This document shows, piece by piece, positions 1 to 8,492 of a DNA stretch of 64,000 bases; the first letter of the stretch is position 1; every line of letters begins with the position of its first letter. This DNA is from an uncultured Campylobacter sp. GTDB taxonomy: Bacteria; Campylobacterota; Campylobacteria; Campylobacterales; Campylobacteraceae. A model generated the notes under the pieces. The model worked only from the letters and a program-made list of their open reading frames with translations. It did no database searches and had not been told where the DNA came from. Made by a program: the position numbers and the translations under genes. The stretch covers positions 1 to 64,000 of the forward strand of contig NZ_CAKZTI010000025.1 in assembly GCF_937921625.1 (NCBI RefSeq). The letters are read 5' to 3'.

Positions 1-183
1 AAATTTTAAAATTTCGATTGAGCCGCTAAGGTCTAAATTTTAAAATTTAAGCCCTGCGGAGCCCGGAATTCCTCGCTAGGTTTAAAATTTAAAATTTTCC
101 CGCCGCTATTTTAAAATTTCAGCTCCTACCTATCTAAATTTTACTCGCCGCGATGCGTATTTCGGCTCGGTAAATTTCAAAGC

Positions 184-954
184 CTAATCTCTTTGTCGCA
201 TCTTAAATAGCTCTTCAAGCGGGTTATTCTTTAGGCTTGAAATTTCCTCGATGCTTCCTTCGAAGGCGATTTTTTGATTATCCACGATCAAAAACCGATC
301 CAAAATGTCAAAGATACTGTCCACGTCGTGCGTCACCATCACGACCGTGACGCCGAGGCTGTCTCTAAGCTCGCAAACAAGCCTATCAAGGGCTCTGGCG
401 CTGAGCGGATCAAGCCCCGAGTTTGGCTCGTCCAAAAATAAAATTTCAGGGCTTAGAGCTAGCGCGCGAGCCAGCGCCACGCGCTTTTTCATACCGCCGC
501 TAAGCTCGTTTGGCCTAAGCGCGGCGGCCTCCTTCTTAAGCCCCACCTTTTGGATCCAAAACATCGATAGCTCATCTATCTCGCGCTCGCTAAATTTAGA
601 GTATTCGCGCAGCAGCACGCCTACGTTTTCGAGCACGCTCATCGAGCTGTAAAGCGCGCCGAACTGAAACATCACGCCGCATTTTAGGCGGATCTCGTTT
701 TGCCCTGCTTCGCTTGCGCGCCAAATATCGCGTCCGAAAATTTTAATCTCGCCGCTTTGCGGGCGCTTTAAAAATATGAGCGTTTTCATTAACGTCGTTT
801 TACCGCTGCCGCTGCCGCCTAAAAAGCCGTAAATTTCGCCCTTTTTGACGCTAAAGCTCACGCTATCGTGCATAACACGCGATCCGTACGCAGTAGTAAC
901 GTCGCGCGCGACTATGATTTTGGAGGTTTCGCTAGACTGCGCTTGCTCGCTCAT
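184..954 (-). CDS. mlaF: Mla-type phospholipid ABC transporter, ATP-binding protein
   Basis: Cytoplasmic ATPase that should power an Mla-type lipid transporter of the inner membrane, working with the permease encoded just upstream. The 256-residue protein shows Walker A GGSGSGKT (about residues 46-53), signature LSGGM (151-155), Walker B ILFLDEP (171-177) and the switch histidine in VTHD (about 209), all intact. The open frame extends 18 codons further upstream, but the ATG at 954 is preferred because it overlaps the permease stop as ATGA (951-954), the usual sign of translational coupling. The expected third partner, an MlaD/MCE-domain protein, is not in the 183 bases before the left edge, so it would lie outside the window if present. 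The family assignment rests on the pairing with an MlaE-fold permease; the substrate is inferred. Confidence 0.88.
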   Translation of the reverse strand: MSEQAQSSETSKIIVARDVTTAYGSRVMHDSVSFSVKKGEIYGFLGGSGSGKTTLMKTLIFLKRPQSGEIKIFGRDIWRASEAGQNEIRLKCGVMFQFGALYSSMSVLENVGVLLREYSKFSEREIDELSMFWIQKVGLKKEAAALRPNELSGGMKKRVALARALALSPEILFLDEPNSGLDPLSARALDRLVCELRDSLGVTVVMVTHDVDSIFDILDRFLIVDNQKIAFEGSIEEISSLKNNPLEELFKMRQRD

Positions 955-2054
955 AGCCCGATTTCCGAAAACAAAACCGCAAATACCGCATCGATCGCGA
1001 TAACCCAAAATATCGCGTTTACGACGCTAATGGTGGTGTATTCGCCGATGCTTTGGGTATTTCCTTTGACTTCAAAACCCCGCATGCAGCCGATGATAGC
1101 GATAAATGCCCCGAAAAACGGCGCTTTAATCATACCTACTAAAAAATGCCTAAGCTCTACAGAAGCCTTAAATCTATCCAAATAATCGCTAAAGGCTATG
1201 TCTAAATACGCGTCACACACGATCATCTGCGCAAGGATACTCACGCCGTCTGCGATAAAAATGACTAGCGGCATGATTAGTACCATCGCGATAATGCGCG
1301 GCATCGCAAGAAAATAAAACGGATCAAAGCCCATCGTCCTCATCGCATCGATCTCTTCGGTGATCTTCATCACGCCGATCTGCGCCGTAAAACTCGAAGC
1401 CGAACGACCTGCGATAACAATAGCAGCAATTAGAGGCGCTACTTCACGGAGCGTCAAAGCGCCCATTATATCGATGATATAGATGCTAGCGCCAAATTTA
1501 GAAAGCATATCCGAGCCTATGTAAGCAAGCACGATACCGATCAAAAATGCCGTCAGTGAGACGATGAAAAGCGCGTCTATGCCGCTATCTTTGATGAAAT
1601 TTACGGTTTCTTTGAAACGGAATTTCATCGGATGAATTACAAAAGCCGCGAGTTTAGAAAAAAACTCGCCCAAAAAGCTTGCAAGGCTTAGCAAGCCTAG
1701 AATTCCAAGATGGCAATAAAGTCCGATCTGTGCTAAAAAATTTAGCCTGCGAGACTCGGGTACGTAGCTAAAATCGATCGTTTTATCATCCATAAAGCTT
1801 AAAATTTTGGCAGCTTTGCAGCTATTCTCCACAAGGCTAACCCGCTTGCCGGCAAGGGCATTTTTAATCATCAGCGCCATGAAATAGTCTAAATTTGAAA
1901 TTTCGCTTAAGCTTAGCTCCAGCTCGTTTAAATTTTTTACCGCTTTTTTTAGTGCAAGTAACTGCGAGCGCGAGCTTTTGTAGTTCCACTGCCCGCGTAG
2001 CGATAAGGTGTTTTTCCCGCCCGAGCTTTCGAGCGAAAAGGCTAAATTCCGCAA
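951..2054 (-). CDS. mlaE: Mla-type lipid ABC transporter permease with N-terminal STAS-like domain
   Basis: Inner-membrane permease of an MlaFE-type lipid transporter. Residues 1 to about 110 form a soluble STAS-like domain, and the rest is the hydrophobic MlaE fold with the characteristic stretch around GALTLREVAPLIAAIVIAGR and a conserved region near EIDAMRTMGFDP. The start is TTG at 2054 with GGAGAG six bases upstream; no ATG fits better. It lies upstream of and overlaps mlaF. E. coli keeps its STAS protein (MlaB) separate, so the fused layout is a lineage variant rather than a defect. The region 2055-2134 towards murJ is very AT-rich and contains TATAAT-like words on both strands, consistent with divergent promoters. 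Confidence 0.88.
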   Translation of the reverse strand: MRNLAFSLESSGGKNTLSLRGQWNYKSSRSQLLALKKAVKNLNELELSLSEISNLDYFMALMIKNALAGKRVSLVENSCKAAKILSFMDDKTIDFSYVPESRRLNFLAQIGLYCHLGILGLLSLASFLGEFFSKLAAFVIHPMKFRFKETVNFIKDSGIDALFIVSLTAFLIGIVLAYIGSDMLSKFGASIYIIDIMGALTLREVAPLIAAIVIAGRSASSFTAQIGVMKITEEIDAMRTMGFDPFYFLAMPRIIAMVLIMPLVIFIADGVSILAQMIVCDAYLDIAFSDYLDRFKASVELRHFLVGMIKAPFFGAFIAIIGCMRGFEVKGNTQSIGEYTTISVVNAIFWVIAIDAVFAVLFSEIGL

Positions 2055-2134
2055 AAATTTCTCTCCAAAATCAAAAAATAGGGGAAATTATAATATAATC
2101 AACCTTGGCATTTTATAAAATTTAATGGAGATTT

Positions 2135-3532
2135 ATGCTCAGAGGCTTTTTTACAAATAGCGCAGGCACGCTGGTTTCGCGAGTTTTGGGTTTCGTGCGC
2201 GACCTGCTTACCGCATCGGTTTTGGGCGCGGGAATTTACAGCGATCTGTTTTTCGTAGCGTTTAAACTGCCCAATCTTTTTCGCAGACTATTCGGCGAGG
2301 GAGCCTTTACGCAGGCGTTTTTACCGAGCTTTACCGCCGCGCGCAAAAAAGGAATTTTCGCCGCAGCGGTGCTTATTAAATTTAGCATTTTTATCGCGCT
2401 TCTAACGGCGCTTGTACTGCTCGCAGCACCCGTTTTTACCAAAGTTTTAGCATACGGATTTAGCGCCGAGCAGATCGATCTTGCCGTGCCATACGTGCGG
2501 ATAAATTTTTTCTACCTTACATTCATTTTTGTCGTTACGCTCTTTGCCTCGCTGCTTCAGTATCGCGACCACTTCGCTACGACGGCGTTTTCGACCGCGC
2601 TTTTAAATTTAGCGATGATCGCGGCGCTTCTACTGGCTCGCGGCAAAGACGGCGCCACGGCGGTGCTCTATCTTAGCTTCGGCGTCGTGGCGGGCGGGCT
2701 TTTGCAGCTTGCGGTACACGTTTATGCGTTGAAATTTACCGGTATGCTGCGCGTCTTAGCCGGCGGCTTTGCGCGGCTTGCACGGGGCGATAAACCGCAG
2801 ACGCAGGGCTTTTATAAAAATTTTTTCGCGGGCGTGCTCGGTGCGTCGGCGCTTCAGCTAAGCTCGTTTATAGATACCTTTTTTGCGAGCTTCCTTGCTA
2901 GCGGCAGTATCAGCTATCTTTACTACGCCAACCGCATATTTCAGCTGCCGCTCGCGCTTTTTGCGATCGCGCTTAGCACGGCGATCTTTCCGCGCATGAG
3001 CAAATTCGTAAAAGCTCGCGACGACGCGCAGGCTCTAGCTCTAGTCGAGCGCGGATTTTACTTCCTTTTGGCGCTGCTCGGGCTCTCTGCGATAGGCGGC
3101 GTGATGCTGCAAAACGAGATCACGCAGCTGCTATTTGAGCGCGGAGAATTTACCCGCCAAAATTCTATCGAATGCGCCGCGGTTCTTGGCGCATATATGG
3201 TAGGGCTCGTGCCGTTTGGGCTATCTAGGATTTTTTCGCACTGGCTGTATGCGAATATGAAGCAGAAGCTAAGCGCGAAAATTTCGATCTGGTGCGTTTT
3301 TATAAACGTCGCTTTGTGCGCGCTGTTTTTTAAACCCTTCGGAGCGGTGGGGCTTGCGTTTGCAAGCACGATAACGGGAGTGTTTCTACTTGGCTTTAAT
3401 CTCTATTTTTTTGGATTTAATAACTTTTTGGCTATAATCCGCGCAAAAAAAATTATTGCGATCGCGGCGCTTTGTGCGGGCGAAGCGGCGATTTTATACA
3501 TTTTAAAAGGCTTGTATTATGGTAATTTATGA
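2135..3532 (+). CDS. murJ: lipid II flippase MurJ
   Basis: Flips the peptidoglycan precursor lipid II across the inner membrane. The protein has 465 residues and is hydrophobic throughout, with the family N-terminus SAGTLVSRVLGFVRD and the following GAGIYSDLFFVAFKLPNLFR segment that places the conserved basic residues of the MurJ cavity. It is somewhat shorter than the E. coli protein. ATG at 2135 follows TGGAG. Its end overlaps cysS by 14 bases, so the two are probably co-transcribed; the murJ-cysS-msbA order is known from other campylobacters. A TATAAT-like run at about 2087-2100 may be the promoter. Confidence 0.93.
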   Translation: MLRGFFTNSAGTLVSRVLGFVRDLLTASVLGAGIYSDLFFVAFKLPNLFRRLFGEGAFTQAFLPSFTAARKKGIFAAAVLIKFSIFIALLTALVLLAAPVFTKVLAYGFSAEQIDLAVPYVRINFFYLTFIFVVTLFASLLQYRDHFATTAFSTALLNLAMIAALLLARGKDGATAVLYLSFGVVAGGLLQLAVHVYALKFTGMLRVLAGGFARLARGDKPQTQGFYKNFFAGVLGASALQLSSFIDTFFASFLASGSISYLYYANRIFQLPLALFAIALSTAIFPRMSKFVKARDDAQALALVERGFYFLLALLGLSAIGGVMLQNEITQLLFERGEFTRQNSIECAAVLGAYMVGLVPFGLSRIFSHWLYANMKQKLSAKISIWCVFINVALCALFFKPFGAVGLAFASTITGVFLLGFNLYFFGFNNFLAIIRAKKIIAIAALCAGEAAILYILKGLYYGNL

Positions 3533-5093
3533 TAGTTTGAGCAAAAAAAAGCTCCCATTTAAGCCCATTAGCGAGGGGCTAGCGCGCATTTACGCCTGCG
3601 GTCCGACCGTCTATGACGACGCGCATCTGGGCCACGCAAAAAGCGCCGTGAGCTTCGATCTGCTGCGCCGCGTGCTGCAAGCGGAGGGATATGAGGTTAA
3701 ATTTGCGCGAAATTTCACCGATATAGACGACAAAATTTTAAAAAAGATGGCGGAAACCGGCAAGAGTCTGGGGGAGATTACGGAATTTTATACCCGCAGA
3801 TATTTGCAGGATATGAGCGCGCTAAACGTCGCGGACGCGAGCATTTCGCCTAAAGCGACCGAAAATATCGCCGCGATCTGCGAGCTCATATCCTCGCTTC
3901 TTAAAAAAGGCTTTGCCTACGAGATCGCGGGTGACGGCATCTACTTCGACACGCGCAAAGACGGGAATTATCTAAGCCTTAGCGGCAAAAAAGATGATGC
4001 TAGCAAAAACATCGCCCGCGTCGCCTCAAACGATGCTAAGCACGACGAGAAGGACTTCGTGCTGTGGAAATTTGACGAGAATTGGTTTGATAGCCCGTTT
4101 GGCAAAGGGCGCCCGGGCTGGCACAGCGAGTGCGTCGCGATGATTTTGGCGCACCTTGATAGCGGCGATCCGCAATTTTGCATCGACATTCACGCAGGCG
4201 GCGCTGATCTGCTCTTCCCGCATCACGAAAACGAAGCCGCGCAGTGCCGCTGCGCCCGTCATAGAGCGCTAAGCAAATACTGGCTTCACAACGGCTTCGT
4301 GCAAGTAAATAACGAAAAGATGAGCAAGAGCCTCGGCAACTCGTTTTTTGTAGGAGACGCCCTAAAAATCGCACCGGGCGAGGCGCTGAGATTTTATCTC
4401 TTAAGCTCGCATTACAGGGCAAATTTTAATTATTCGATAGCCGATCTGCTTGCGAGCAAAAAGAGGCTAGATAAAATTTACCGCCTTAAAAAGCGCGTCC
4501 GTGACGTTTTAGCTCCCGCTGCGGGGCAAAATTCCGCGGTATGTGTATCTGAACATACTGCGCAAATTTCATCCGCAAGCTCTGCGCGGGCTTGCGGAGC
4601 TGCGGGGCAAAATTTAGCTTCGAACGGATCTCAAAGTTTAAGCCCAAACACGGCGCCGAATTCCAAGCCTAAAAATTCTGCGTCTGAACTGCCTGCTGCG
4701 GAGGCTAAATTTAGATCGGAGATGATGGAGTTTTTAAGCGATGATCTCAACACCTCGGGCGCGCTTGCGGTGCTCGATAGCTTCGTAGCAAGCGCGAATG
4801 AAGCGCTAGATCGTGCGCCAAAAGACAAGGCGCTAAAGGCTCAGATCGCCGCAAATTTGGAGTTTGCGAAGCAGACACTCGGAATTTTATATGAGGATGA
4901 GACCGAATACTTTCGCTTCGGCGTGAGCGAGCAGCAAAGGGCGCAGATCGAGGAGCTAATAAAACAGCGCGCGCAGGCGAAGGCGGAAAAGGACTTTGCG
5001 AGCGCGGACGCCATCAGAGCGCGCCTTACGGATATGAAGATCGAAGTGATGGATACGCCTAGTGGCACGGCTTGGGAGGTCGCAACGGAGTAG
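3519..5093 (+). CDS. cysS: cysteinyl-tRNA synthetase with an internal low-complexity insert
   Basis: Charges tRNA-Cys with cysteine in the cytoplasm. Class I signatures are intact: HLGH (residues 36-39), KMSKS (267-271), and the zinc-site context with C27, WHSEC (C205) and HHENE (about 235-239). At 524 residues it is about 60 longer than usual. The excess is a Ser/Ala/Asn/Gln-rich segment at about residues 332-396, between the anticodon-proximal helices after KKRVRDVL and the conserved EMMEFLSDDLNTSGAL. At DNA level the insert carries a 17-18 base repeat (4519-4536 and 4609-4626, 90 bases apart, in frame). Because the catalytic motifs and the C-terminal domain follow in the same frame, the enzyme should be functional. 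Start ATG 3519 lies within the end of murJ. Confidence 0.95.
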   Translation: MVIYDSLSKKKLPFKPISEGLARIYACGPTVYDDAHLGHAKSAVSFDLLRRVLQAEGYEVKFARNFTDIDDKILKKMAETGKSLGEITEFYTRRYLQDMSALNVADASISPKATENIAAICELISSLLKKGFAYEIAGDGIYFDTRKDGNYLSLSGKKDDASKNIARVASNDAKHDEKDFVLWKFDENWFDSPFGKGRPGWHSECVAMILAHLDSGDPQFCIDIHAGGADLLFPHHENEAAQCRCARHRALSKYWLHNGFVQVNNEKMSKSLGNSFFVGDALKIAPGEALRFYLLSSHYRANFNYSIADLLASKKRLDKIYRLKKRVRDVLAPAAGQNSAVCVSEHTAQISSASSARACGAAGQNLASNGSQSLSPNTAPNSKPKNSASELPAAEAKFRSEMMEFLSDDLNTSGALAVLDSFVASANEALDRAPKDKALKAQIAANLEFAKQTLGILYEDETEYFRFGVSEQQRAQIEELIKQRAQAKAEKDFASADAIRARLTDMKIEVMDTPSGTAWEVATE

Positions 5094-5211
5094 AACGCAA
5101 AATTTATCGCAAAATTTTACGTTAAATTTTATGATTTTTGTCATACGGAGTACAAATCCGAACGCTAATTCGCGCGTAAATTTTAGCGCGATTTCATTCG
5201 GCGGTGCGATG

Positions 5212-5625
5212 GTAGCACTGCGGCGACCGTGCATATTTCGGCGCAATTTTTATTCGGCGATACAATGGTACGGCGATGTGGCGGCAAAGGCGCAAGGCGA
5301 ATTGCGATTTTCATTAGTCGGCGCAGCTGATACAGCCGTGGCAAAATGGAGTAACGCTACGGTGTCTGCGCGTATTTACCGCGTTTTATCGGCAATGGAC
5401 GATGCGGCGGCGCTATATAACGCGGTACAGCGGTAGTACTACGTGTCTGACTGTACGTAAATTTCAGTGCGATTTTTATCGGCAATTGGCGATGCGGGGT
5501 TGTGCCGTAGCGCAGTGAAAGCAGCACTGCGGCGACGCACAAATTTCGGCGCGATTTTTATTCGGCGATACGATGATACGGCGATGTGGCGGCGAAGGCA
5601 CAAGGCGGGTCGTGATTTTTATCGG
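5212..5625. repeat. imperfect ~105-bp direct repeat (two copies)
   Basis: Copy A spans about 5212-5319 and copy B about 5521-5625. They share long blocks such as TTTTTATTCGGCGATAC and ACGGCGATGTGGCGGC, with scattered substitutions. Fragments of the same unit (GTAAATTT.AGCGCGAT) also occur near 5175, 5455 and 5687. Both copies are non-coding as far as can be seen. Confidence 0.8.
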
Positions 5626-5789
5626 CAGCATGTGGCGATGCGAATGGGTGCAGCGAATAATAGCAATGCAGCGCTTGCGCGTAAATTTAGCGCGATTGCG
5701 GCAGTATGAAAGTGCAATGCGGCGCGCTGCTGCGCTGTCGCGATATAGCGCGACTATATTATGATGCGGCACTTTGTAGCGTTTTTATG

Positions 5790-5911
5790 GCGCCTCAAAG
5801 CATTTGCCGCTTAAAATGGGCGTACGAAAGCGCAATGCAATGCGATATGGCGGCAGTGCGGCGCCCTCTGGACGGTTCACAGCGCCTCAAAGCATTTAAC
5901 GCTTAAAATGG
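5790..5911. repeat. 30-bp direct repeat pair
   Basis: The block GCGCCTCAAAGCATTT..CGCTTAAAATGG occurs at 5790-5819 and 5882-5911 with two differences. Shorter relatives follow in the same orientation near 5960-5984 and, with an inverted copy of the AAATGGC end, near 6010-6050. Confidence 0.75.
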
Positions 5912-6076
5912 CTCGCGAAAGTGTGGAAATCGCGATAAATAAAAACTCGCTCGCTTTTAAGGCACTTTGAGCTTTAAAAATGGTAATGTAAAAACCGCTC
6001 TGCGATGCGCAAAAGCCATTTTAAAGCGCTTTATGCTTTAAAAGTAGTAAATAAAACAACCAAAAACGGCGAGGCG

Positions 6077-6139
6077 CCGAAATTTCTAAAATTTCAGGAA
6101 TTTTGGGATTTTAAATTCCTAAAATTTTAGAAATTTCGG
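6077..6139. repeat. 63-bp inverted repeat, 27-bp arms
   Basis: Arms 6077-6103 and 6113-6139 are reverse complements with a single mismatch; the loop TGGGATTTT is 9 bases. The arms contain several AAATTT words. As RNA it would be a long AU-rich hairpin upstream of the MsbA-like gene. It lacks a GC-rich stem, so an ordinary intrinsic terminator is unlikely. Confidence 0.9.
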
Positions 6140-6144
6140 AGTTG

Positions 6145-6187
6145 AAAATTCCTGAAATTTTAAGAATTACAAAATTTCAGGAATTTT
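6145..6187. repeat. 43-bp inverted repeat, perfect 17-bp arms
   Basis: AAAATTCCTGAAATTTT at 6145-6161 is the exact reverse complement of 6171-6187, with a 9-base loop. The arm shares its core (AATTTCAGGAATTTT or its complement) with the neighbouring 63-bp hairpin, so the two look like copies of one element. It ends 65 bases before the start codon of the MsbA-like gene. Confidence 0.9.
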
Positions 6188-6252
6188 AAATTCTAAAATT
6201 TCATGAATTTTTGGATTTTAAATTTTAAAAATCTTATAAAAAAGGATTGTAT

Positions 6253-7974
6253 TTGAACGGCTTTAAAACTTTACTATCGCGCTTTAAGCCCTATTTTGGG
6301 GATTACAAGCCGCAGTTTGCATTGGCGATTTTGGGTATGGTGATGACGAGCGTGGCGACTGCTGCGAGCGCGAAGCTGGTTGAGCCCGTTTTAAATAAAA
6401 TTTTCGTCGAAAAAAACGAGCCGTATCTCTACACGCTTCCGATCGCGATCATCGTGGTTTTTGCGATGAAAAGCGGCGGCGCGTTTATGCAAAACTACTT
6501 CACCGCCTTCATCGGTCAAGACACGGTGCGCCGCTTCCGCGATAGACTCGTCGCAAGCCTCGTGCGGCTGGACGTGGATTTTTTCAACCGCTTCCGTACG
6601 GGCGAGCTCATCAGTCGCACGATCAACGACATCGAGCGCATCCGCGTCGTGGTTTCGAATATGATCCCCGATTTTTTCACGCAGATCATTACGATTTTGG
6701 GGCTTTTGGGCGTCGTGATCTATCAGAGCCCAAAGCTTTCATTTTTCGCGCTCGTGGTCTTTCCGTGCGCGATATATCCGCTCTCGCGCCTTGCAAAGCG
6801 GATGAAAAAAATTTCGCGCGAGTCTCAAGAGAAAACCTCCGATATCTCCTCGGCGCTCAGCCAAATTTACTCCAACATAGAAATCGTCAAGGCAAGTAAC
6901 GCCGAGAGCTTTGAAGTGGAGAAATTTAACGCCGAAAACAAGAAATTTTTCGGTCTAAATTTAAAGGCGGTCGTAACGACGTGCCTGGTAAGCCCGATCA
7001 TGGAGATGTTAGGCGCCGTGGGTATCGCCGTGGTGATCATCGTCGGAGGGCAGGAGGTCATCGCGGGCCAGATGAGTATCGGCAGCTTTTTTAGCTTCCT
7101 TACGGCGCTTTTTATGGTCTACACCCCGATAAAAAAGGTCTCCTCGCTATACAACAACATGCAAGACGCCATCGCAGCGAGCGAGCGGACGTTTGAGCTC
7201 ATAGACTTGGAGCCTACGATCGTAGGCGGCGGCAAGCAGATGGGTGAGATAGGCTCGGTGAGCTTTTGCGATGTGTCGCTAAACTACGGCGACAAGGCGG
7301 CGCTAAAAGATATAAGCTTTAGCATCAAAAAGGGCGAAATTTTAGCGCTCGTCGGAAACAGCGGCGGCGGCAAAAGCTCGGTCGTGAACCTACTGATGCG
7401 CTTTTACGACGCAAGCAGCGGTAAAATTTTATTCAACGGCAACGACGAGATCGGCGAGTTTAGCATCCCTAGCCTGCGCGAAAACATCGGCCTGGTAAGC
7501 CAACGCGTCTATATTTTTAACGATACGATCGCGCAAAACGTAAGCTACGGCGCGGAATTTAACGAGCAGCGCGTCATAGAAGCGCTGAAGCTCGCCAACG
7601 CCTATGAGTTCGTAAGCTCGATGAAGGATGGAATTTACACCGTGCTTAGCGAGTTCGGCGCAAATCTTAGCGGCGGGCAGCGCCAGCGTATCGCCATCGC
7701 GCGCGCGCTGTATAAGGACCCGCAAATTTTAATATTCGACGAGGCGACTTCGGCGCTGGATAACGCAAGCGAAAAGGAGATCTCAAACGTCATCGAAAAG
7801 ATCAAACAAAGCAAAATCGTCTTTGTAATCGCTCACCGCCTCTCCACGATCGAGCGCGCCGATAATATCGCCGTGATGAAAAACGGTCGCATCCTCGCTA
7901 TCGGCACCGATGCGAAGCTGACGGGCGAATGCGAGGAATATCGCAGCCTAAAGGGGATAATGCAAAACGGCTAG
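6253..7974 (+). CDS. msbA: MsbA-like ABC exporter (lipid A / lipid flippase type)
   Basis: Half-transporter with an N-terminal six-helix exporter domain (about residues 15-315) and a C-terminal ATPase domain. Visible motifs are Walker A GNSGGGKSS, Q-loop VSQRVYIFND, signature LSGGQRQR, Walker B ILIFDEATSALD and H-loop AHRLSTIE. It would act as a homodimer in the inner membrane; flipping of lipid A core is the expected role from family and from its place after murJ-cysS in campylobacters, but the substrate is inferred. Two TTG codons are possible: 6253 is chosen over 6247 because AAAGGA (6241-6246) is then six bases away, while 6247 would touch it. The product is 573 residues, the normal family length. 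Confidence 0.87.
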   Translation: MNGFKTLLSRFKPYFGDYKPQFALAILGMVMTSVATAASAKLVEPVLNKIFVEKNEPYLYTLPIAIIVVFAMKSGGAFMQNYFTAFIGQDTVRRFRDRLVASLVRLDVDFFNRFRTGELISRTINDIERIRVVVSNMIPDFFTQIITILGLLGVVIYQSPKLSFFALVVFPCAIYPLSRLAKRMKKISRESQEKTSDISSALSQIYSNIEIVKASNAESFEVEKFNAENKKFFGLNLKAVVTTCLVSPIMEMLGAVGIAVVIIVGGQEVIAGQMSIGSFFSFLTALFMVYTPIKKVSSLYNNMQDAIAASERTFELIDLEPTIVGGGKQMGEIGSVSFCDVSLNYGDKAALKDISFSIKKGEILALVGNSGGGKSSVVNLLMRFYDASSGKILFNGNDEIGEFSIPSLRENIGLVSQRVYIFNDTIAQNVSYGAEFNEQRVIEALKLANAYEFVSSMKDGIYTVLSEFGANLSGGQRQRIAIARALYKDPQILIFDEATSALDNASEKEISNVIEKIKQSKIVFVIAHRLSTIERADNIAVMKNGRILAIGTDAKLTGECEEYRSLKGIMQNG

Positions 7975-8492
7975 AGCTTTAAAATTTTGCCCCTTTTACG
8001 CCCCGGTTTTGCTCTATGAAATTTTGAAATTTTAGTTTTGAAGTAAGCCGCGTAAGTTTATCCGCAAAGATTGAAATTTTATTTTAAAATTTAGCCACGC
8101 GGATAGCCGCTTTGGCTGCAGAGCTTTTTTTAATAAAACTCGTCTCTTTGATGCGACGAGGCACGACTGCTAGAGATTTAACGTTTGGATTAAAATTTTA
8201 TCTTAAAATTTCAGCGCTTCGTTGCGAGCCCGCCTCTAAATTTAAACGCTCGCGCTGTTTTAAAACCGCTGCGGTAAAAATTTTATCGCATGCTGGGCTT
8301 TTCAGCGCACTACCTGCACTTGATCTTAGACATCTGCGATAAAATTTTGGCTTTATTTTCCTTTATAAATTTTCGTATTTTTTTAAAATCTCTATCCGAA
8401 TCGAAATTTTTCAAATATTTTTTTACATAAAAACCGAGCTTTAATCAATAAAAGGCTACAATAACGCCAAATTTAATTCCAAGGAAAAGTCA
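7975..8492. other. intergenic region without a recognisable gene
   Basis: 518 bases rich in AAATTT-type words. A 76-codon open frame at 8112-8342 has no ribosome site and a composition like its non-coding surroundings, so it is not called. A weak TACAAT at 8456-8461 could be the -10 of the following MFS gene. Confidence 0.6.

Larger units (their letters stand above)
5094..6252. other. gene-free repeat-rich intergenic region
   Basis: No credible gene: the short open frames on both strands have no ribosome site and no protein-like composition. The region instead holds degenerate repeats: an imperfect direct repeat of about 105 bases, a 30-base repeat family around AAAGC...GCTTAAAATGG, and two long inverted repeats immediately before the MsbA-like gene. 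It separates cysS from the exporter gene that usually follows it. Confidence 0.75.

Noticed and set aside
1..183. AAAATTTT palindromes as intrinsic terminators
   Set aside because: Stems contain only A-T pairs and occur everywhere, including inside genes; no specific terminator meaning can be given.
4036..4422. 128-codon minus-strand frame inside cysS
   Set aside because: Antisense shadow of a conserved coding region; Arg/Ser-rich, as expected from reversed codons.
5062..5906. Several overlapping 60-124-codon frames on both strands after cysS
   Set aside because: They overlap each other in different frames over repeat DNA, lack ribosome sites and change length at repeat borders.
8112..8342. 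76-codon open frame between the exporter and MFS genes
   Set aside because: No ribosome site, composition equal to the non-coding surroundings, and AAATTT-type words read through it.
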